A DNA stretch of 64,000 nt, taken from NCBI GenBank assembly GCA_022496805.1, contig CM040096.1, forward strand, positions 8,743,501 through 8,807,500, written 5' to 3'. This stretch comes from Pohlia nutans (lineage: Eukaryota; Streptophyta; Bryopsida; Bryales; Mniaceae). Numbering within the stretch: position 1 is the first letter of the stretch; each line of letters opens with the position of its first letter. Below, in pieces: positions 57,332 through 64,000 of this stretch. Below the pieces are notes generated by a model. The model ran no database searches. It was not told the origin of the DNA and was given only the letters and a program-made list of their open reading frames with translations. The position numbers and the translations under genes were made by a program.

Positions 57332-58384
57332 ATGCTCCTCAAGTTTAGGAACCACTATCCAGATAACCCCGTATGTTTCCTTAGAATGGACAATGGGTTA
57401 GAATTCAAGTCCCAAGCGTTTGAGGACTATTGTACAACAACAGGGATAGAACTTACCTATTCTGTCCCCTATGAACACGCACAAAACGGCCTAGCCGAAG
57501 CATACTTAGAGACACTTACCTTCAACCCAAATCCACGAACAGCTCTCACAGATACTGAAGTTAGAAAACTTTTAGACTTGCAAAGACTCGCAGAAAAGGT
57601 ACCAAATGGCTTCCAATCTGGACCTCGCATCATCAAAAGCCCCGTCCCAGGTTCGGGAAATCCTGTCCCGGCCTCCATACCCAAGAAACGGAAAACCAAC
57701 CCACGACCTATAGAAACCAAAACCCAGCTCGTAGAGCAACCAGCAGAGTCCACAGAAACGTCATGGGATGACCCCGAGTCATTCGTAACTAGCCTTCCCA
57801 ACTCCGATTCAGATCCAGCAACGTTAGAACAGGCAAAGAAAAGACCAGATTGGCCACAATGGGAAAAGGCATTACATGCCGAGTACCAATCCCTTAGAAA
57901 GCGTTCAGTTTTTGGACCACTAGTCAACAATCTCACAACAAAACCCATAGGGCACAAGCTCATTTTCACTAGAAAACGAGATGAGCATGGGACCATACTC
58001 CGATACAAAGTGAGACTAGTAGCACAAGGATACACACAGAAACCCGGGATTGATTTCGAGCAAACTTACTCACCCGTCATGGACAGCACTTCATTCAGAT
58101 ACCTTCTCAGTCTGGCAGTACAATTATCACTTGAGACACGACTCCTGGACGTCGTCACAGCCTACCTTTACAGAGATCTGGAAACTGAGTTACACATCAA
58201 GCCTCCACCTGAGTTTCTACCAAACCCAGCGCCTCCCCAATCCGGGCGATTCAAAAGACTCAGAATATGCAAAGCATTATATGGCTTGAAACAAGCCGGG
58301 AAAGCATGGTATCATCATCTAAAGTCATATTTACTTGCAAAGGGTTTTGAGACTCATCGGCTCTACCTTGTATCTTTGTTCTAA
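57332..58384 (+). pseudogene. Copia 2 integrase end and reverse transcriptase
   Basis: FLRMDNGLEFKSQAFEDYC (second Asp) and PYEHAQNGLAEA (Glu) complete the integrase DDE. The integrase C-terminus that should follow is missing; the frame jumps to a Pro-rich linker, a probable deletion. RT follows: ALHAEYQSLRKRSVFGPL, IGHKLIFTRKRDEHGTI, YKVRLVAQGYTQKPGIDFEQ, LLDVVTAYLYRDLETELHIK and CKALYGLKQAGKAWYHH. Confidence 0.9.
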
Positions 58385-59420
58385 AAAAAAGAGCACAATT
58401 TGTCATTCTTGCAGTTTACGTTGATGATCTAAATTCTATCGGGACACCAGCCTTGAGCAAACACGTAGAGGCAATACTAACCAAACAATTTGAGATGAAA
58501 CTGTTAGGAAAAACCTCCTACTGCCTTGACCTCCAGATCAAACACCTTGCAGATGGCAGCATGCTGCTTCATCAGCAAACATACGTCCGCAAACTCCTCA
58601 AGACTTTCAACATGGACAACGCGAACGCACTGTCCGCACCCATGATCGGGAAGAGCAAAACACAAGACAATCCATATCGCCCGGCTGACCCCGAGGAGGA
58701 GGAGTTAGAGAAACCGAATTACCTCGCCGTAGTTGGAGCTCTACTCTACCTGGCGACCAACACCCGACCCGACATCAGTTTCGCCGTGAGCGTACTTGCG
58801 CGACATAGCCAACGTCCACAGCGCGACACTGGCAAAGTATCAAACACCTTCTGAGGTATCTTCGCAGCACAGAAGACATGGGACTTCACTTCCACCGCGG
58901 ATCGGGCGACATCATAGGCTACGCTCATTCAAGATTCAAGACCGACCCGGTGACCGGCAAGTCACAGACCGGATACATATTCATCAAAAACGGCGCCCCC
59001 ATTTCTTGGCGCTCCACGAAGCAGACAGTCACAGCCACATCCACGAATCACGCAGAGTTACTCGCATTTCATGAGGCATCCCGTGAGGCTGTTTAGCTTC
59101 GAACGATGCAGAAGGCCATTTCAGAAATGGCAGGGCTCAACCTCGAAAAAAAGCCCACTCTGATTTTCGAAGACAATGCCGCTTGCATCGAGCAAGTTTT
59201 TTCAGGCTTCATCAAGGCGGATCGAGTCAAGCACATCAGCCCGCATATCTTTGGCTACACGCAGGACCTCACCGAGTCCAAACAGATTGAAGTTAGAAAG
59301 GTCGCATCAGCGGAGAATATAGCCGACGTTCTCACCAAGGCATTACCAACACCTCAGCACCGCAAATTGATAGCAGCAGCGGGAATGAGGACCCTCTCAG
59401 AGTTAGTGAACGAGAGTTGA
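58385..59420 (+). pseudogene. Copia 2 RT end and RNase H
   Basis: After a frame change near 58385, ILAVYVDDLNSIG carries the catalytic YVDD. LATNTRPDISFAVSVLARHS follows, then another frame change near 58850. RNase H: GYAHSRFKTDPVTGKSQTGY, TKQTVTATSTNHAELLAFHE, an in-frame TAG (59094-59096), then FEDNAACIEQV, VKHISPHIFGY and ADVLTKALP. The last is the usual C-terminal copia block. Confidence 0.9.
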
Positions 59421-59504
59421 ATTTGAGGATGAACGATGACTTCACTCTTTTTCTTCAAACCCCTTGAAGTTTTTTAACGAGGAAGTACATCGTTCAAAGG
59501 GGAG

Positions 59505-59829
59505 TGCTGTGACAAGACGAAAGTCCATCCATTCAACTCCCGGGTCTCCCCCGAGTCCTCCTCAACCACCTCATTAAGGCAGTATCTACTTAGCCTAAAC
59601 GGCCTGCTTTTACTTAGCTTAGCTACCTTAACTACCTTAGCTACCTAATTAATACGGTATCCTCCGGAACCACCGTAACTACCCCCAGCTACCTAATCAC
59701 TGCAGCCGCCTTCCGGCAGCTCATTTACTACAGTGTATGCTACCCAGGACTATATAAAAAGAGGATCGAGGTCTTCCTCTCCACTTCTTCTTGCAGCTAA
59801 ACACTGGCCCTTTGCTCCGTGTCTTAACA
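59505..59829 (+). repeat. 3' LTR of copia 2
   Basis: 325 bp, TGCTGTGACAAGACG...GTGTCTTAACA, uninterrupted. It carries TATATAAA at 59751-59758. Confidence 0.94.
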
Positions 59830-59834
59830 GTCAG

Positions 59835-60857
59835 CTCGCACGATTTCATGTTGTCAAGTCATTGTCCTCACATAATAGCCTTTGAATGTATCTATATTTG
59901 TCATATGAAATAGTTGTTAATGCCACATGTGACGTCAAGATGTTTTATTTTATTTTGGAGTGTGATTTGGTTGTATTGCCTCGTATGACTTCAAAATGCT
60001 CATCTTTTATTTTATTTTGCCTTGTGAACTGGCTGTTGTTGCTTCGTGTGACTTTAGTAAATTTATCTTTTATCTTATTTAGGCTCTCTGACTGCGAATA
60101 TTTGGATAATTTGGAATTTTGGTATTTTTATTTCACTTTATTTTGGCATGTCTAGCTAGTAATTATCAAAAAAACTTAGGCAGACTTTTTATTAATTATT
60201 TTGTGCCAAATTTGCTAGGAAACTACGGTAGTGATTTTCTTTTCAATTTCATAGCTAGCCAACTATTTTCACGATATTGTCGTGATATGTGAGTGATACT
60301 TGGTGTTATCATAATAATAGTGGTCTAATTAAAATTTATTTTACTTTTATAATAACTCATTCATATGATTTTTTTTAAATGAATACTTTTTGTTTACTTA
60401 TTTATCTTGTGATCATCTACATGTATATCACGAGACTAAAACTTGTAGTACCATAAAATTGAATTTTCTAAAATCAATTTAAGTTATTTTTATAACAATT
60501 TATTAGTAATTTATTCATTTTTAAATTTTATACTTTTTATTTGTTTATTTTGTGATCATCTATACGTATATCATAAGACTGAAACTTGTAATATTACAAG
60601 ATTTATTTATTTTTAATTTTTAAATGAGAATAATTCATCCATGGTTTAATTCACATGATGGTGACAAAATTCAATTTAAAATCTATAATTTCTACACCGT
60701 AGGTCCAAAAGCTACAAACGTGGCTACAAAACGATTTCAGTGTATCCCTTCCCATCGAGAACTTTCTATCAATACTTATAGCCCAGTCAATGACCCTACA
60801 GTCTGCGAGATGTTGACTTTGCATACAAAACAAAACAAACCACCTTTTCTAATGTGT
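59835..60857. repeat. AT-rich spacer with weak tandem repeats
   Basis: A unit with TTTTATTTTATTTTG and GTGACTT recurs about three times at ~66-75-bp spacing (59930-60090). A block TTGTGATCATCTAYAYGTATATCA recurs at about 60400 and 60550. No gene seen. Confidence 0.5.
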
Positions 60858-61074
60858 AGTGTTCTCGTGTGAGGTACCCTTTGTAGACTATTAAAAGTGA
60901 TTTTGACACTTTTAGTCTTGGGTCATGGGTCCTCCTTATGATGCTGATGGTATGCATTTATTTGTCCATAAATTCACTTTTTAATCCGCGATGGCTAGAT
61001 GGTTGTTTTGAAAAATGGCATCTACAATTTACAATGACTTTGTATTGTGCAACATGAGGTTGTGAATCGCTTAA
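60858..61074 (+). pseudogene. Duplicated fragment of the Yip1-family gene (intron 3 and remnant of exon 3)
   Basis: Matches the sense strand of 48545-48850: GAGGTACCCTTTGTAGACTA, GGGTCATGGGTCCT, GATGCTGATGGTATGCATT, GTCCATRAATTCACTTTTTA and GGCATCTACAATTTACA. About 70 bp, most of exon 3, is missing between two CCT/TCCT words. Orientation is opposite to the gene. The fragment stops at the TTAA where element G begins; the gene has the same TTAA in its intron. Confidence 0.82.
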
Positions 61075-62434
61075 CCCTTAAACGTGCAAAGAGCCGTATC
61101 GGGCCATATTTGGTTGTTTTTCAGTCAAAATTTGATTATCACCTGGTTGCTAATTTCAAATGAAAATGGTATCAACTAAGAAAGTGTGGGGGCTACTTCT
61201 AATTTCTATTCCAATTTACCATTCTTCAAAATTGATATAATTGCAATTATAGCACTTTAACCCCTAAGCGTCCCTAGCATTTTTGGACCTAAAACCATCA
61301 TTGCTTTAGATGTGTTATAAGTCTAAATTTAAATGAGGTATAGGAATCTCAACCATACAATCTTGTAACATATATATTTTAAATCATGTGGATCAAATTT
61401 GGGGTCATTTGGCCATATAGATTGCAAGATTATAGTGTTTTAGTGTTGAAAAAAGATGCTGAAATTTTCCTAGCAACACAAATAGAGGTGAAATTTGTTT
61501 TCAAAATTACTCAGATGAAAAAACTTTGAACTATATAGGAGTTCAAAATCATCATATAAACACATTGGTACCAAAAAAAACTCATGAAAAATTTAATGTG
61601 CCCTAAAATGGCCTTGTAATGTCAAAAGGTAGCTCGAAAAGTGACCCATTTGACCCAAAAAGCAATAAGTGTCCAAAATATACTTGTGCACTAAAATGAC
61701 TCCCAAACATTCAGAACAACATGGATTGGCATGAAAATTTTATTGTGAAAGCCAGACTTTAGGGGGAATCTAATCCAACAATTTTTATTGAAAATAAACA
61801 TGGGATGAAGGAGATACAAGTCTCCAAAGTTGCAGCCATCAAAATGCTCAAAAAATGTTAAAAAAAAAGACCCCTACTTTCAAAATGATCACCAAATATT
61901 CAATACATCTTGGATTGATCTGAAATTTTTATCACTAAAAGTATACACCATGCGGTTTATTTTTCAAAATTTCATAAAAATTGAACATTTTTTGCAAAAG
62001 TTACAGCTCTTCAAAGGTGAATGTACTTTAAAAAAACGTCTAAAATATGAACGCCGAGATGGTTAGGGGTTAAAGCTCAAAGCCCTGAAATTCCAATATA
62101 CACTGTATAAAATGCTTTTCTATCAATTTTCTTTTTATGTAAGCTCAAGAAGCATGCCATCCACACTTGTTGTTCATCGTTATTATTTACAATTTTCCTA
62201 AACAATTCATACTATTTAAAGATTTATTGTAATTACTATGATTTTCACAAGAAAAAAACTTTGAAAAATCTTATAAAATTCATTTTCATTTACATAATTA
62301 TGACAAAAAATCAGGATAAATGGGTTTAACAATAAATTATATGAGTAAAATATAAGAAAAATATAATATATTTTAAATTGTGAGGAAGTAACAAAGTTTG
62401 ACCGGGTCGCTTTAGTGTGGACGTTAAAGGTTAA
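61071..62434. mobile_element. TTAA-bounded element G, interrupted by H
   Basis: From TTAACCCTTAAACGTGC to GTGGACGTTAAAGGTTAA. Without H it is about 550 bp and matches F (40317-40866): GTCAAAATTTGATTATCACC-like, AAGCTCAAGAAGCATGCCA and AATATAATATATTTTAAA are shared. Confidence 0.82.
61256..62073. mobile_element. TTAA-bounded element H nested in G
   Basis: Starts TTAACCCCTAAGCGTCCC and ends GGTTAGGGGTTAA. It is inserted exactly at a TTAA of G; the empty site survives in F as GCACTTTAAAGCTC. The 78-codon ORF inside (61830-62066) has no motif. Confidence 0.88.
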
Positions 62435-62630
62435 TTTACAATCAACATGACTCTAATTGTTGTCGACCATCCCAAGTGTTACAAATAACTTATTCTTTGA
62501 ATTTCTTCAGTCAAAATAAATAAATACCTAAATCGGTAAAACACTTATCGTACTCTTCAAAAATGAGAGCAACATGTAGTATTCAAACATGTGTTTCAGC
62601 AAATTCACTATACTTCAAGTTGGATGCTTA
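62435..62630. other. Short spacer
   Basis: AT-rich, nothing recognised. Confidence 0.3.
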
Positions 62631-63094
62631 GGCCCTCTTTTACACTAGAGGCGAAAAGCCGTGGAAAAAACTTCACAAGGGCCATAGCTCATCCTTGAGA
62701 AGCCAACCTTTGAACTTGACAGCCTTTGGATATAGTGTAAAGTGAGAAGGGGCCACAAAATAAAGTGCTGATTTTTTAAAATAAAGTTCTTACATATTTC
62801 TTAAAAAATAAAAAATGATTGGTTGTGAGAATTTTGGCCAAACGGCCCTCCGGATTTTGCGTTAGACCCACTTTTTGAGGTGGGCTTGACGCAAAATCCG
62901 GAGGCCTTGAAAAATGTGCACTTTTGTTGCTACAAAGCACAAAAGTGTTGTCCATGTCATTTTCTCCTCCTTCCGTTCCTTGGACTGAAAATTTCGGGTG
63001 TAAAGTGACATTCTTTGGACTTCTCAGTTTCTAGGCCTCCCATTGGTTGAAATTTCTCTCCTCATGGCTTCTCGTCTCTAGTGTAAAGAGGCCC
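62631..63094. mobile_element. PIF/Harbinger-like miniature element with TTA target duplication
   Basis: Ends GGCCCTCTTTTACACTAGAG and CTCTAGTGTAAAGAGGCCC, continuing CGAAAAGCC / GGCTTCTCG. TTA at 62628-62630 and 63095-63097. 464 bp with a strong hairpin in the centre. The superfamily call rests on the 3-bp TTA duplication and GGCC-type ends. Confidence 0.75.
62844..62906. other. Strong hairpin inside the Harbinger-like element
   Basis: CTCCGGATTTTGCGT is repeated inversely as ACGCAAAATCCGGAG, and the stem continues through AGACCCAC / GTGGGCTT with one mismatch around a loop of about 10 bases. Almost no divergence between arms, unlike the element's outer ends. Confidence 0.8.
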
Positions 63095-63097
63095 TTA

Positions 63098-64000
63098 GTA
63101 AACAAGTGAGTGCAAAATTTGTATGTGCTCACCATTGTTTGATTAGTTGTGTATGATGCTTGGTGGTTGGAAAAAATAAACACTTTGACGTAACTGATAG
63201 CTCACTATGCTCATCACGAGAGATTTTGAGACATTGTAAGAAATTCAAAGAATTAGTAGCATGCGGGCTTAACATCAAACATGAATCGAGAGCAACTTAA
63301 CAAGAAGTTTTAGTCAACTTTCGGTGTGAAACTGTTGGTTGGGTTTGTTGTGTGGATATGTATTCTAGCGTCGTTTGATTTTGCTCTTTGATATAGATGT
63401 AATTATGACAATGGTCATGGTAATGATTATAGGATTAATGTACCTAATTATCAAATTTGCAATTTTCATGTCTTTCTTGGTTCTCTTTGAATTCCTAAGC
63501 CTCACATTAATATCCTCAATACTAGAAGATCTTTGCAAACCTTAGGATCTTTGGACCTAGGATCTTTGGGACCCAAGCTGTAGGTGTTGTTGCACTGGAT
63601 TGCGGATCATTGATGTTGAAGATAGGGTCTCCAATCCTCCAAAGAGAAGATTATTGACATTGGGTCTTATGCGTTATGACTATAAGGTTTGTTCAATCTT
63701 TAGTTTAGATTTTCCTATTCACTAAAAGTGAAATGATTAGGATTTTATGCCTTTGTACAAACTTTTAGACCATGGATTGGACCTAGGGTTGAAGACGACT
63801 GTACCCAGGTTCCACGATCCAAACTCTAGATCGAACAATTGTGGAAATTGAAATCTTTAATGGAATATCTGTGTTGCATAGAATATTGTGCATAAATAGA
63901 CTTAACCAAATAGATTGTCTCAAAGTGGAAAGAAATCTTAAACTCACCCTAAACTCGTTTTGAGTTCAAAAAGACTGCAAAACTAATCTATGGTGAGTTG
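63098..64000. other. Spacer to window end, nothing assigned
   Basis: No ORF, repeat or recognisable motif. Confidence 0.4.

Larger units (their letters stand above)
54383..59829 (+). mobile_element. Ty1/copia LTR retrotransposon 2 (degraded)
   Basis: LTRs 54383-55128 and 59505-59829, 5-bp target duplication GTCAG (54378-54382, 59830-59834), polypurine tract AAAGGGGAG at 59496-59504. Order gag, protease, integrase, RT, RNase H is Ty1/copia. Gag has several stops, pol has at least three frame changes and RNase H one stop. The 5' LTR carries a 411-bp Mutator-like insertion; without that and its duplication both LTRs are 325 bp. Richer in G+C than the first copia element and unrelated to it in LTR sequence. 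Confidence 0.95.

Noticed and set aside
61830..62066. 78-codon ORF inside element H
   Set aside because: AT-rich, Lys/Phe/Ile-rich chance ORF; no transposase motif.

Overview
The window looks like nuclear DNA of a plant (streptophyte). Evidence: two spliced genes with plant-type introns, Ty1/copia elements primed by initiator-Met tRNA, and many CACTA, Mutator-like and PIF/Harbinger miniature elements. AT-rich intergenic DNA full of old transposons and the element families present suggest a non-seed plant or streptophyte alga, but that is inference. No bacterial-style operon or CRISPR array is visible.

Layout: 1-9 kb, a decayed non-LTR retrotransposon (LINE) with an AP-endonuclease domain, reverse transcriptase, RNase H and a C-terminal zinc-finger plus PD-(D/E)xK-like segment, split by a 2.6-kb insertion. 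9-15 kb, a TTAA-bounded element and a four-exon gene for a type II membrane, DUF1647/glycosyltransferase-like protein with one in-frame stop and CACTA miniature elements in an intron. 16-21 kb, a Ty1/copia element (minus strand) inserted into a CACTA miniature element. 21.6-25.3 kb, a mariner-like foldback, a 1.66-kb CACTA element and hairpin repeats. 27-31.6 kb, TTAA-bounded elements, one carrying a large foldback with a GTAC target duplication. 33.1-39.0 kb (+), an 11-exon CTLH/CRA protein gene. 39.5-46.2 kb, more TTAA elements, a second GTAC foldback, CACTA miniature elements and a few unassigned ORFs. 46.9-50.2 kb (-), a six-exon Yip1-family Golgi membrane protein gene. 51.2-53.7 kb, abutting TTAA elements. 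54.4-59.8 kb, a second, degraded Ty1/copia element (+) whose 5' LTR carries a Mutator-like miniature element. 60.9-63.1 kb, a duplicated fragment of the Yip1-family gene, nested TTAA elements and a PIF/Harbinger-like element.

The two best-supported host genes are housekeeping in type: a CTLH (GID/RanBPM-like) ubiquitin-ligase-complex protein and a five-helix Yip1 trafficking protein. They are unrelated in function and not co-organised. The most unusual content is mobile: (i) about 18 termini or copies of short elements that begin CCCC/CCCT and sit at TTAA, with an internal empty-site control; (ii) two long-inverted-repeat elements flanked by GTAC, one with an empty-site control; (iii) a LINE that seems to carry two different endonuclease domains. 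All were found by reading the sequence; no database search was possible.
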